A DNA stretch of 64,000 bases from NCBI GenBank assembly GCA_905182105.1, contig CAJJAR010000025.1:56163-120162 (forward strand), read 5' to 3'. The translations under genes and the position numbers were made by a program. Of this stretch, positions 54,360 through 63,819 are shown piece by piece; the first letter of the stretch is position 1, and each line of letters opens with the position of its first letter. Below the pieces are notes generated by a model. The model did no database searches and was not told the origin of the DNA. It was given only the letters and a program-made list of their open reading frames with translations. Origin of the DNA: an uncultured Paracoccaceae bacterium. Its GTDB lineage: Bacteria > Pseudomonadota > Alphaproteobacteria > Rhodobacterales > Rhodobacteraceae.

Positions 54360-54566
54360 TTACCCTCCGTTGCGTTTTAGGTAGGCAAAAATCAGGATCA
54401 AAACTACGGCAACAGCCTGTAGGATGATCCGCCCACGCATCAGTTTGTTTGAATTGCTATGTGCCCAACCTTTGCCACGTGCCAAGCCACTAAGGCCAAA
54501 CATAAGGGCAACAATGACCGCCAGCACAGCAATTATTAGTACGTAAAACATCGTTCCACTCAGCAT
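54360..54566 (-). CDS. Twin transmembrane (HIG1 domain) protein
   Basis: A 68-residue protein with two membrane helices: MFYVLIIAVLAVIVALMFGL and IILQAVAVVLILIFAYL, joined by the loop GLARGKGWAHSNSNKLMRGR. This is the HIG_1_N pattern seen in alphaproteobacterial proteins related to mitochondrial HIG1, which associate with cytochrome oxidase. Function in bacteria is not established. The ATG at 54566 is preceded by GGAGAG; a TTG twelve bases upstream is less likely. Confidence 0.8.
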   Translation of the reverse strand: MLSGTMFYVLIIAVLAVIVALMFGLSGLARGKGWAHSNSNKLMRGRIILQAVAVVLILIFAYLKRNGG

Positions 54567-54637
54567 GGCGCTCTCCAATTCGTTTTATTCATGTTTTGAC
54601 GTAGCTGTGGCTGTGCCAAAAGCGAAGACTTTTTCCT

Positions 54638-55468
54638 TCAGACGCGCGACAGCACCCAATCCAAGGCCCATGTTGGCAGCAATCGGCGCAAGGCTGCCAT
54701 CACATAAGTGGGGGTCGTGACAAAATATCGCGCACGAGGACGTTTGGATTCCAGTGCGTGGATTAATTTTTCGACAACAGCGTCTGGCGGCAGCTCGAAC
54801 GGATCAGGGCCGTTTGAAGTATAAAGACGACTGAGCAACTTGGTCTTATATTGAGAAGCGCGTGCGGCATCTTTCCAATTTATCCAGCGTTCAAAGTGTG
54901 GGATCGCATTTTCACGGAATTTAGTAGTGATGGGGCCGGGTTCGATCAAAACGATTTTGATGTTTGTATCGCGCATTTCGATCCGCAATGTATCGGTTAA
55001 CCCTTCGAGGGCAAATTTACTGGCGTTATAGGCACCCCGCCAGGGCACTGTGACCAATCCCAAGACAGATGAACATTGAACAATACGCCCATACCCTTGG
55101 GCTCGCATGACTGGTAGCAGTGAACGGGTTAGCTCATGCCACCCAAAGAAATTGGCTTCAAAGATGGAACGTAATGCATCTGTTGGCATGTCTTCGACGG
55201 CACCAGGAATAGCGTGGGCACCGTTGTTGAATAGGGCATCAAGTGTGCCCCCTGTAGCTTCAAGAACTTCGTTCAAACCTTGGTGAATACTATTGGTATC
55301 GGTGTAATCGATATGAGGGGCGTCAAACCCCAAGGTGTGGAGGCTGTCGCAATCAACTTGTTGTTTGCATGACGCGAAGACCCGCCAGCCTTCCTCGCGT
55401 AATTTCATAGCGGCGGCGAGCCCAATTCCTGATGAGCAGCCGGTTATTAAAATTGTACGCTTTGTCAT
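54638..55468 (-). CDS. Short-chain dehydrogenase/reductase
   Basis: A 276-residue SDR with the cofactor motif TILITGCSSGIGLAAAMKLR, the NNG region ALFNNGAHAIPGAVED, catalytic Ser and YxxxK in IVQCSSVLGLVTVPWRGAYNASKFALEG, and a C-terminal hydrophobic part (AALRRLLPTWALDWVLSRV). The substrate is unknown; the group includes oxidoreductases on lipids and retinol-like compounds. The start MTKRTILITG at 55468 is preferred over a TTG 18 bases upstream. Confidence 0.88.
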   Translation of the reverse strand: MTKRTILITGCSSGIGLAAAMKLREEGWRVFASCKQQVDCDSLHTLGFDAPHIDYTDTNSIHQGLNEVLEATGGTLDALFNNGAHAIPGAVEDMPTDALRSIFEANFFGWHELTRSLLPVMRAQGYGRIVQCSSVLGLVTVPWRGAYNASKFALEGLTDTLRIEMRDTNIKIVLIEPGPITTKFRENAIPHFERWINWKDAARASQYKTKLLSRLYTSNGPDPFELPPDAVVEKLIHALESKRPRARYFVTTPTYVMAALRRLLPTWALDWVLSRV

Positions 55469-55519
55469 ATGTCTTTGCTTATTCAAGTTAGGAGGAACAA
55501 TCCAGCCGCTCTTGGGTGC

Positions 55520-56103
55520 TCACTTGTTGCTAAGTGAAAAATTAGCCATCCAGCCAAATGTATCGCCGTCCATCGATCGCATTTCGACCCAGCCGTTACC
55601 ATCGTCAATTAGAACTTCGACTTCTGCGCCGTGGGTCAAGCGACCTACAACGTCATAGTCAGTTCTGGGCCCACCTCGGATATTTACGCTGTTGCTTTTA
55701 ACTGTCCGAACTTCCAAGACGTCAGAACCTTGCGTAGACGACAGCGCGCCTATGGCCTCAGGTTGTTCAATGAGGCTGGATAAAATAATTGAACTTTTGT
55801 TTTCGTCTTCAACCTCAATAATCAGAGAGGCCTGTGCGACTTTGATGTCGACTTTAATCAAAACATCAGAAAAGGTAGAGTCAATTTTTTCATCTGAAAC
55901 CAAATTGGTTACTGTCTCTTCCGCAACGATCTCTGGGGTTTCTTCAGTCACAACGAAATCTGTTACTTTAGGTAGGCCTTGTTTGATAGGTCCTGCCTCA
56001 ACGCGGCTAGAGCGCGATGCGTTGCTGTCAAAATCGGCACCACCACTTAGCTGGTGAAAAGCCAAAGCTAAAAGGCGAATGCTATTACGATGAACTTACC
56101 CAT
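55520..56103 (-). pseudogene. SH3 domain protein gene, frameshifted in the N-terminal helix
   Basis: An ATG at 56103 starts MGKFIVIAFAF, an export or anchor helix, then hits a TAG because one T seems missing in a short T run near 56070. Adding one T would read on as LALAFHQLSGGADFDSN into the long open frame that ends at 55520. The body has a Glu/Val-rich linker and a C-terminal bacterial SH3 domain: NSVNIRGGPRTDYDVVGRLT and VEMRSMDGDTFGWMANFSLS. Without the frameshift it would be an anchored envelope SH3 protein; as read it is broken. It could also be a sequence error. Confidence 0.75.
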
Positions 56104-56303
56104 TTCGTGACCCCCATCACATGCTGCCTTTTTAGTGCCGACTCGATTTCGGCACCACATAGCTGAAGAGGGAGCGCGCAGTAGGGGGGAAAGCCGCGTA
56201 TTGGCGCAGCACGTGTCCTTGATGCAACGACATTGGCTAAGAAGATTCAGTTGCATAAGATTGGCGGCTTGTTCCCTGCAAAATGCATAGGTACACAGCA
56301 TAT

Positions 56304-58613
56304 ATGGCTGATATTGATGACACACCCAACATGAACATAAGCGAACCTCTGCGCCGTGCGCTGGGTGACAGGTATTTAACCTATGCTTTATCTACGATTA
56401 TGCACCGTGCCTTGCCCGATGCACGTGATGGTCTAAAGCCAGTTCACCGCCGTATTCTTTATGCGATGCGCGAGCTGAAGTTAGCGTCAAACGGTGGTTT
56501 CCGTAAATCGGCTAAGATTTCAGGCGACGTGATGGGCAACTATCACCCACATGGCGATGCCGCGATTTATGACGCGATGGCCCGCTTGGCCCAAGATTTC
56601 AACGTGCGCTTTCCACTGGTAGACGGCCAAGGCAACTTTGGTAACATTGACGGGGATAACCCCGCGGCTGCACGTTATACTGAGGCGCGCATGACGGCTG
56701 TTGCTGAGGCAATGCTGGAAGGCTTGAACGAAAACGCTGTTGATTTTCGGGAAAACTATGACGGTACACTGACTGAGCCCGTCGTTTTGCCAGCGCAGTT
56801 CCCAAATCTATTGGCCAATGGTTCCAGCGGCATCGCTGTCGGGATGGCAACAAACATCCCCCCCCACAATATTTCAGAACTCTGCGATGCATGTTTGCAC
56901 ATGATCAAAGCGCCTGATGTACGCGACGATACGCTGTTGAATTACGTTCCGGGGCCTGATTTCCCAACAGGCGGCATTATTGTCGAAAGCCCTGAAAGCA
57001 TCGCGACAGCATACCGTACAGGTAAGGGCGGCTTCCGTCTGCGGTGTCGTTACGAGATCGAAGATCTTGGGCGTGGTCAGTGGCAGATCGTCATTACAGA
57101 AATTCCGTATCAGGTTCAAAAATCAAAATTGATCGAGAAGATCGCGGAACTAATCCAGCTGAAAAAGATTCCAATTCTAGCGGATGTACGCGATGAGTCT
57201 GCCGACGATATCCGCCTTGTACTTGAACCACGATCTAAGAACGTCGACCCCGAAGTGTTGATGGGCATGATGTACCGCAGTTCTGATCTTGAAGTGCGGT
57301 TCTCACTTAACATGAACGTCTTGATCGATGGTCTGACGCCAAAGGTCTGCTCGATGAAGGAAGTGCTACGCGCGTTCCTTGATCACCGCCGTGAGGTTTT
57401 GATCCGTCGTTCCACCCACCGGATGGAAAAGATCGATCACCGTCTTGAAGTGTTGGAAGGCTTTATAGTTGCGTTCCTGAATCTGGACCGTGTCATTGAT
57501 ATCATCCGTTATGACGAAGACCCCAAAGCAGCATTGATACGCGAAGATTGGTCTAAAGATCACAAACGCGCAATGGACGAAAAAGACTATATTTCGCCTG
57601 CGCCAAGTGGTGGTGAATTGTCTGAAGTTCAGGCTGATGCCATTCTCAATATGCGTTTGCGCAGCCTGCGCCGTTTGGAAGAAATCGAGCTGCTGCGTGA
57701 GCAATCTGCCTTGATGGAAGAGCGCGCTGGGCTTGAGGATTTGCTAGACAGCGAAGACATCCAGTGGACCAAAATTACCGATCAGCTGAAAGAAACGAAA
57801 AAGCAGTTTGGCAAAGGCTGGATCATTGACGGCGTGGCACGTGGCCAACGCTTGACGACATTTGCTGAAGCTGGCGAAGTGGCCGATGTGCCGCTTGAAG
57901 CGATGATTGACCGTGAGCCCATTACCGTTGTGTGCAGTCAAATGGGCTGGATTCGTGCTATGACGGGTCACATCGACTTGAACCGCGAATTGAAATTCAA
58001 AGATGGCGACGGCCCACGATTTATCTTCCACGCCGAAACCACAGACCGCTTGTTGGTCTTTGGTGCGAATGGTCGCTTCTATACGCTGAGCGCCTCAACC
58101 TTGCCGGGTGGGCGCGGAATGGGTGAACCACTACGTTTGATGGTTGATCTGCCGAATGAAGCTGAAATTCTTAATATCATGATCCACAAACCGGGCCGCA
58201 AACTGTTGGTTGCCTCAACGGCTGGTGATGGATTTATTGTTCCAGAAGATGATGTTGTTGCCCAAACGCGCAGTGGTAAGCAGGTTCTAAACGTGCGCGG
58301 TGATACCAAGGCGTTGATTTGCAAACCTACCTATGGTGATAGTGTCGCTGTTGTTGGTGAGAACCGCAAAGTACTGGTGTTCCCACTGGACGAATTGCCA
58401 GAAATGGGCCGTGGTAAAGGGGTTCGGTTGCAAAAATATAAAGATGGTGGATTGTCTGATGCCACGACCTTTACGCTTGAGGCTGGTCTAAGTTGGCTTG
58501 ATCCTGCGGGCCGTACGCGCACCGAAACTGAGCTGACTGAGTGGCAGGGAAAACGCGCAAGCGCTGGTCGCATGGCACCACGCGGATTTCCGCGGGATAA
58601 TCGATTTAACTGA
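56304..58613 (+). CDS. parC: DNA topoisomerase IV subunit A
   Basis: ParC with ParE decatenates daughter chromosomes. The 769-residue protein has MNISEPLRRALGDRYLTYAL, the breakage-reunion site with catalytic Tyr in AARYTEARM (Y125), the quinolone-site region GDVMGNYHPHGDAAIYD, and a C-terminal set of beta-pinwheel repeats shorter than in GyrA and lacking the GyrA box, hence ParC. The ATG at 56304 fits; an upstream one is possible. It follows a 200-base gap without a gene after the SH3 pseudogene. Confidence 0.94.
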   Translation: MADIDDTPNMNISEPLRRALGDRYLTYALSTIMHRALPDARDGLKPVHRRILYAMRELKLASNGGFRKSAKISGDVMGNYHPHGDAAIYDAMARLAQDFNVRFPLVDGQGNFGNIDGDNPAAARYTEARMTAVAEAMLEGLNENAVDFRENYDGTLTEPVVLPAQFPNLLANGSSGIAVGMATNIPPHNISELCDACLHMIKAPDVRDDTLLNYVPGPDFPTGGIIVESPESIATAYRTGKGGFRLRCRYEIEDLGRGQWQIVITEIPYQVQKSKLIEKIAELIQLKKIPILADVRDESADDIRLVLEPRSKNVDPEVLMGMMYRSSDLEVRFSLNMNVLIDGLTPKVCSMKEVLRAFLDHRREVLIRRSTHRMEKIDHRLEVLEGFIVAFLNLDRVIDIIRYDEDPKAALIREDWSKDHKRAMDEKDYISPAPSGGELSEVQADAILNMRLRSLRRLEEIELLREQSALMEERAGLEDLLDSEDIQWTKITDQLKETKKQFGKGWIIDGVARGQRLTTFAEAGEVADVPLEAMIDREPITVVCSQMGWIRAMTGHIDLNRELKFKDGDGPRFIFHAETTDRLLVFGANGRFYTLSASTLPGGRGMGEPLRLMVDLPNEAEILNIMIHKPGRKLLVASTAGDGFIVPEDDVVAQTRSGKQVLNVRGDTKALICKPTYGDSVAVVGENRKVLVFPLDELPEMGRGKGVRLQKYKDGGLSDATTFTLEAGLSWLDPAGRTRTETELTEWQGKRASAGRMAPRGFPRDNRFN

Positions 58614-58676
58614 CGGTAACCTACTCTCATCTTTAAATGACGCGCGTGTATTAATCGTGCGCAAGAGGGACGTATT

Positions 58677-59879
58677 ATGAGCGAACAATTGATTGGCAGA
58701 TATCACGGCGACAAAAAAACACTTTTCTGGCTGGTGATGAAAACCAGCTTTCTCACCTTGATTACGTTAGGCATTTATCGGTTCTGGGCAAAAACCCGCA
58801 TCCGCAAGTACCTTTGGTCGGGCACTGCTGCGGGTCAAGATAGCTTTGAGTATACAGGGACCGGCTTGGAGAAGTTTTTGGGCTTCTTAGTTGCAATTGT
58901 TGTTCTGGCGATTTACTTGGGGATTGTTCAAATGATCTTGCTGTTTTTCGGCCTAAGCTTAATGGCTGATGCAACAACAACGGCAGGAAAAATCGCCCAA
59001 ATCGCTTCGATCTACATCTCATTTTTTGCAGTTATACCATTGATATTATTTGCAAAATATCGCGCGCGTCGATATAAAATGGCCCGTACGCGCTGGCGTG
59101 GTATCCGTTTTGGTATGGACAGCGCGGCTTGGGGCTTTGTATGGCGTTCTATTGCGCACAGCTTTTTGACCATCATCACTCTTGGGCTAATGGTCCCAAG
59201 GCAGACGTTCTATTTAGAGAAATATATGGCGGATTGCACATGGTTTGGAGATGCGCAATTCGTGCAAAATGGTCGCTGGCAAAGCCTGTATCCAGGATTG
59301 AAGCATATTGGACTGGGTATTTTGATTCTCATCGGTGCTAGCGTAGTTGCGGCAACACTTGAAGCTTTTCGGTTGGCCTTTCTCCTCGGTATCGTTGGCT
59401 ACATCTGGCTGATTTTTGGCAGTGTCTATTACCGCATCTTCGCGCTTAACTACCTGACTGAAAACAAACTTCTGAACGGTCAAATCGGTTTTTATAGTGA
59501 TGTGCAAACTGATAAAGTTGTAGGGTCGGCTATCAAGGGAACGCTGCTGATTGCACTTGTTGCTGCGGTTATTGGTCTTGTCTTTGCGGGCGTCGGTGCG
59601 GTTTTACTTAACTCAGTGAACTTTCAGAATTCGTCGGATTTGATGGGTGTTGTTGGCGGTGTATTGGGCATTATTGGCTTTGTGGCCTATATCGGCTTCC
59701 TTCTTTTGCTGAGCGCATTGTCGTTTATCTGGATCATCCAGCCGATCATCGCGCATGTAGTTGATAACATCGTATTGTCTGGCGCAGAGCATCTTGATGC
59801 GATCCAGCAGCGCAGTGCAGACGCCGGTGCAGATGCAGACGGCTTTGCCGATGCGCTTGATATTGGCGGTGCAATTTGA
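58677..59879 (+). CDS. YjgN family (DUF898) membrane protein
   Basis: A 400-residue protein with about eight membrane helices in a repeated pattern. The repeats start with FWLVMKTSFLTLITLGIYRF and FVWRSIAHSFLTIITLGLMV, the DUF898 mark (TLGIYRFWAKTRIRKYLW, RARRYKMARTRWRGIRFG). The function is unknown. It is followed after 19 bases by an M48 peptidase gene, a recurring pair that suggests a common role in membrane protein quality control; that is inference. Confidence 0.88.
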   Translation: MSEQLIGRYHGDKKTLFWLVMKTSFLTLITLGIYRFWAKTRIRKYLWSGTAAGQDSFEYTGTGLEKFLGFLVAIVVLAIYLGIVQMILLFFGLSLMADATTTAGKIAQIASIYISFFAVIPLILFAKYRARRYKMARTRWRGIRFGMDSAAWGFVWRSIAHSFLTIITLGLMVPRQTFYLEKYMADCTWFGDAQFVQNGRWQSLYPGLKHIGLGILILIGASVVAATLEAFRLAFLLGIVGYIWLIFGSVYYRIFALNYLTENKLLNGQIGFYSDVQTDKVVGSAIKGTLLIALVAAVIGLVFAGVGAVLLNSVNFQNSSDLMGVVGGVLGIIGFVAYIGFLLLLSALSFIWIIQPIIAHVVDNIVLSGAEHLDAIQQRSADAGADADGFADALDIGGAI

Positions 59880-59898
59880 TGCTGAATGAGGTGTCGTT

Positions 59899-61026
59899 AT
59901 GACGTCGGTATCGTGTTGGTATTTCGTCGGTGCAACGGGCCGACGTATGGACGTGGATGCATCGCTTGAACACAGCGAGTTCTTGCGGCTTTCGCATCCT
60001 GAGTTGCCGAATGGATTGCTACGCTGGCCGCTAAAGGACTTACGTGCTTTGGCAGATCAGGCGCGCACGGATCAGATTGTTCTGTCCCTGCGTGCCGACA
60101 CAGCGATCGACAGCGCCTTGATCGAAGAGGCGCGTCTTACTGTCGATGATCTGCAGCTGATCGCAGATATCCAAATGCTATGCCCTGATTTGAGCAAACG
60201 GGATTTACCCGAAGGGTCTGCACGTAAAATTGTAACGCGGATCGGCATGGCCGTTGGGGCGATTGTAATGATGATCTTTGTTGTCTTGCCGGCAATGGCC
60301 AACACCTTGGCCTATATCATTCCGATCAAACGTGAAGTTGCCTATGGCAAAGCTGTTGTACGGCAAATGGAACGGTTCTTTGGTGGCAGTACCGCTGGCG
60401 AATTGGTGTGCTCAACTCCAGAGGGTGACGCGGCATTGGCCAAGATGGTTGCGCGCCTGACAGAGGCACTACCAACGGACTATGAATTGAATGTATTGGT
60501 CATGCGCCATGATATGGTCAACGCATTCGCAGCTCCGGGTGGGCAGATCGTTTTTGCCGAGGGTTTGATAGAACAAGCCATAAGCCCCGATGAAGTGGCC
60601 GCCGTCTTAGCGCATGAGATCGGCCACGTGGAATCGCGCGATGCAACGCGCGGGGCGTTACGGGCCGCTGGCTCTGCCGGTCTATTGTCTATGGTATTTG
60701 GTGATTTTGCAGGGGGAACAGCCGCTGTCGTTATCGCTGAATATACATTGAACGCATCCTACACCCGTGAAGCCGAAGCTGAAGCCGATACATTTGCACA
60801 CAACATGCTGGAGGCTGCGAACGTTAGCACAGTTGGCATGGCTGACTTCTTTGGCAGCCTGGACGGGCTAGAGGATGAGATGCCAGATTTGCCAATCTAT
60901 CTGTCCAGCCACCCAGACACCCAAGAACGTGCTGACTTGGCTACAGAGTTTGCCAAAGGGCAGGGGACGACGTTGCCGGTGCTGGATGATGATGAGTGGG
61001 GCGCGCTGAAGGCGATTTGTGATTGA
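59899..61026 (+). CDS. M48 family zinc metallopeptidase
   Basis: A 375-residue protein with a cytoplasmic N-terminal part, one membrane helix (TRIGMAVGAIVMMIFVVLPA, about 113-132) and an M48 peptidase domain: NAFAAPGGQIVFAEGLIEQA, the zinc motif AHEIGHVESRD (HEIGH at 239-243) and the third ligand in TREAEAEADTFA. Related to HtpX/BepA-type quality-control proteases. Unlike BepA it has no TPR tail and is membrane anchored. It follows the YjgN-type gene. Confidence 0.9.
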   Translation: MTSVSCWYFVGATGRRMDVDASLEHSEFLRLSHPELPNGLLRWPLKDLRALADQARTDQIVLSLRADTAIDSALIEEARLTVDDLQLIADIQMLCPDLSKRDLPEGSARKIVTRIGMAVGAIVMMIFVVLPAMANTLAYIIPIKREVAYGKAVVRQMERFFGGSTAGELVCSTPEGDAALAKMVARLTEALPTDYELNVLVMRHDMVNAFAAPGGQIVFAEGLIEQAISPDEVAAVLAHEIGHVESRDATRGALRAAGSAGLLSMVFGDFAGGTAAVVIAEYTLNASYTREAEAEADTFAHNMLEAANVSTVGMADFFGSLDGLEDEMPDLPIYLSSHPDTQERADLATEFAKGQGTTLPVLDDDEWGALKAICD

Positions 61027-61105
61027 GTGTCAGCACCGCGGACATTTCTACCATTAAAGAAAATTTCACTAAGCCATTAGGTGGATGCGCTTGTAAGTAC
61101 TCCAA

Positions 61106-61618
61106 ATGGTTTATGATTATGACAAACTTTATGGAGCAACTTCGCAGGCGTTGGGTGCACCCACTCAAGTGCTTGTCGAATTATTCAAACGAAACACATC
61201 TGAGGCTCTACGGGTTTTGGATGTTGGGTGCGGACAGGGTCGAGATGCATTTTTCATTGCACGTCAGGGGCACAGCGTAGTTGGCGTCGATCTTTCGCCA
61301 AACGGAATTAACGACTTAATTATAGCTGCTAACAAGGAAAAATTGGCTATTGAGGGTGTTGTAGCCGATATTTCAACATTCGATCCTGAGGGGCAGTTTG
61401 ATGTCCTCCTCATCGACCGAACCCTGCACATGTTGCCAGAAAAGGAACGACATGACGTACTCGCCCGCGTCATAGAGGTAGTACCCTATGGAGGTTGGGT
61501 TCTCATAGTTGACGAACGCTCAAACATTCAGGGCTTCAAAGACGTATTTGCGGCGAGCGGACAAACTTGGGAAATGAAATTTGAAGCGGGCGGTAGTCTT
61601 TTCTTTAGGCGTTCTTGA
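61106..61618 (+). CDS. Class I SAM methyltransferase
   Basis: A 170-residue methyltransferase with motif I LRVLDVGCGQGRDAFFIARQ, GVDLSPNGINDLI and VVADISTFDPEGQFDVLLID, resembling TehB and thiol methyltransferases but shorter. The target is unknown. It starts at an ATG 79 bases after the M48 gene (MVYDYDKLYGATSQ). It is convergent with the cytochrome P450 gene. Confidence 0.82.
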   Translation: MVYDYDKLYGATSQALGAPTQVLVELFKRNTSEALRVLDVGCGQGRDAFFIARQGHSVVGVDLSPNGINDLIIAANKEKLAIEGVVADISTFDPEGQFDVLLIDRTLHMLPEKERHDVLARVIEVVPYGGWVLIVDERSNIQGFKDVFAASGQTWEMKFEAGGSLFFRRS

Positions 61619-61709
61619 CATAACTCTGGGCTAGAAGCCGACATTGGGTTTCGCTTACACTGAAATTTAGCAAAAATTTCCGCATCCGCACATGGGTTAT
61701 TCTCTGCTC

Positions 61710-63074
61710 CTAAACAGGTTCCGCCGTTAACCAAACTCCGCCTTCTGGCCGCAGTGTCAAAATCATAACGGGTTCTGGTTCGCGTCCCTTGATGGGAGTG
61801 AATTTGAACTTGGACAGAAGTGTTGCTAGAATGATCACTGCTTCTTGCAATGCGAAGGATGCGCCGATGCAAATGCGTGGTCCGTCCCCAAAGGGCAGGT
61901 AGGCGTAGCGAGGCACGGCTTTGCGATCTTCAAAACGCTCTGGGCGAAAGCTGTCAGGGTCATCCCACAACAGTTCGTTTCGGTGCAGCGCATAGATTGG
62001 CACAATAACTGTATCGCCCACTAAGATTTCACGATCACATAGCGTGTCGCTTTTCTGCGCCGTGCGCGAAATGATCCCCGCAGGTGGATAGAGCCGCAGT
62101 GCTTCGTCGATGATCTGGCGGATGAAGGGCAGGTTGGCGACATCGTCACCTGTGGCGGCGCGCCCTTGCAATACATCTTGAGCCTCTTGGCGCGCACGTA
62201 TTTGGACGTCTTGGTCAAAGGCCATTAGATACATTGACCATGCCAATGTGAGGGCCGTTGTTTCATGCCCCGCTACGATAAAGGTAAGCAGGTTGTCACG
62301 CAGTTCGGCTGTGTTCATTTTGCGTTTTGTTTCAGGATCAACGCCCGCCAGCAGCAAATCTAACAGGTCGGGCACGCCCTCATGCCCGCGTGTGGCGCGA
62401 TCAACGATCGCCTTATCCGCCATTGCCTTCATCTCTTTCATGGCCTTGCCAGACCGGATCCGCCCGGGGCGCGGCATCCAATCTGGTGCCCCTAGGATAT
62501 CGAACAGTGAAATTTTTCCTGCCTCAGAGATGTAGTCATCAATGGCATTGTGCACGCCGTCACGATCAAACGTATCGCCGCCTGAAAATGTCACATCCGC
62601 GATGACGTCAAATGTGGTGGTGACCATTTCGTCTAGCATATCGATGCCGCGTGGGCCTGCGTCTGCAATGCGCTTGGCTGCCCGTTCCGCGGCAGAGGTC
62701 ATGATAGGGGCAAGGTTCATCATGTTGCGGTGGGTAAACACCGGGGCGGCGGCGCGGCGTTGCCAGCGCCAATGCGCACCTTCGGCCACGAACAGTGATT
62801 CCCCAATGGCGGGTTTCAGCAGGTTTTTGGTGACGTCAGATTTTGGGTAGTCATTCACCCGATCAAGCAAGATTTCGCGTATCGCACCAGGGTCCATAAC
62901 CATGTGCCAACGCTTGCCTGTTTTGCCTGATACCATCGCCTGTTTGGTCGCAATCTGTGGCAAGATACGCAGCAGGTTTTTGCGTGCAACACTTAGGCTT
63001 TTGAAGATCCCCCATGGTTCATTAACCAATGGCACGGATACGGGATTTGCGGCTGGGTGGGTGGTGTCTGGCAT
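61710..63074 (-). CDS. Cytochrome P450
   Basis: A 454-residue soluble P450. It has the oxygen-binding I helix FIVAGHETTALTLAWSMYLM, the ExxR helix IIDEALRLYPPAGIISRTAQ, the PERF region FRPERFEDRKAVPRYAYLPF and the haem loop FGDGPRICIGASFALQEA with the cysteine ligand. The sequence is closest to the CYP102/CYP4-like fatty acid or terpene hydroxylase style with a DxxNDYPK N-terminal part; the substrate is not known and no ferredoxin gene is adjacent. The ATG at 63074 has GGAG seven bases upstream; an ATG at 63080 is possible. Confidence 0.92.
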   Translation of the reverse strand: MPDTTHPAANPVSVPLVNEPWGIFKSLSVARKNLLRILPQIATKQAMVSGKTGKRWHMVMDPGAIREILLDRVNDYPKSDVTKNLLKPAIGESLFVAEGAHWRWQRRAAAPVFTHRNMMNLAPIMTSAAERAAKRIADAGPRGIDMLDEMVTTTFDVIADVTFSGGDTFDRDGVHNAIDDYISEAGKISLFDILGAPDWMPRPGRIRSGKAMKEMKAMADKAIVDRATRGHEGVPDLLDLLLAGVDPETKRKMNTAELRDNLLTFIVAGHETTALTLAWSMYLMAFDQDVQIRARQEAQDVLQGRAATGDDVANLPFIRQIIDEALRLYPPAGIISRTAQKSDTLCDREILVGDTVIVPIYALHRNELLWDDPDSFRPERFEDRKAVPRYAYLPFGDGPRICIGASFALQEAVIILATLLSKFKFTPIKGREPEPVMILTLRPEGGVWLTAEPV

Positions 63075-63196
63075 ACTCATACTCCACGATTATAAGGATG
63101 ATATATGTGCCGCAGGGCGGATGGCAATCTTTGTCGCCAATTGCGTGCATGGGCTTGCTACTGTATCGCAGTGCGAAACCTTTGGGGAGGATTGAT

Positions 63197-63739
63197 ATGC
63201 TCCGTATAATTTTTGGCGGTTTATTGATGTTGAGCGTTGCGGCCTGTAACGGAGTCGCAGATTTGCAAGAGGCGCCCGCGCCACTGGGTGATTTCAGACT
63301 GGGCCACAATATTGTTGTAGCACCTAAAGTTCAAAAAGGTCCGCTAAGCCGCAATGCGAGCAAAGAAGAGCTGACAACTGCTTTGCAAACTGCGATCGCT
63401 GAACGGTTTGATCGCTACGATGGCGAAAAGCTGTACCACTTTGGTGTGAGCGTTGAGGGCTATGTTCTTGCGGCACCGGGGGTCCCGATCGTGCTGGCAC
63501 CCAAATCGATCATGATCATCAACGTGACTGTTTGGGACAATGCTGCGAAAGCGAAGATGAACAAGAAACCGCATCAGATCACCGTGCTTGAATCACTTGA
63601 TCAAGGGCCTCTTCTTGGCTCTGGATATACCAAGACAGCAGAAGAGCAGCTGAAGAACTTAAGCCAAAATACGTCCAAAGCGATTGAACGTTATTTGAGC
63701 AATCAGAAGACTGAACAAGGCTGGTTTGCAGGTGAATAG
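63197..63739 (+). CDS. Putative lipoprotein, unknown function
   Basis: A 180-residue protein with signal MLRIIFGGLLMLSVAACNG ending in the good lipobox SVAAC, then a mature domain with LGDFRLGHNIVVAPKVQKGP, GVSVEGYVLAAPGVPIVLAP and IMIINVTVWDNAAKAKMNKK. I do not recognise the family. GGGGAGG lies ten bases before the ATG at 63197. It is divergent from the P450 gene and upstream of tuf on the same strand. Confidence 0.7.
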   Translation: MLRIIFGGLLMLSVAACNGVADLQEAPAPLGDFRLGHNIVVAPKVQKGPLSRNASKEELTTALQTAIAERFDRYDGEKLYHFGVSVEGYVLAAPGVPIVLAPKSIMIINVTVWDNAAKAKMNKKPHQITVLESLDQGPLLGSGYTKTAEEQLKNLSQNTSKAIERYLSNQKTEQGWFAGE

Positions 63740-63819
63740 GGGACGTAAGGCAACCTAAATTGCAACGCCTTTGGGCGATACGCCGCAGTTCTTATAACTG
63801 GTGCTTGATTTATATGTGA

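Noticed and set aside
61023..61280. Open frame (85 codons) between the M48 gene and the methyltransferase gene
   Set aside because: Overlaps the real methyltransferase gene in another frame and has no family similarity.
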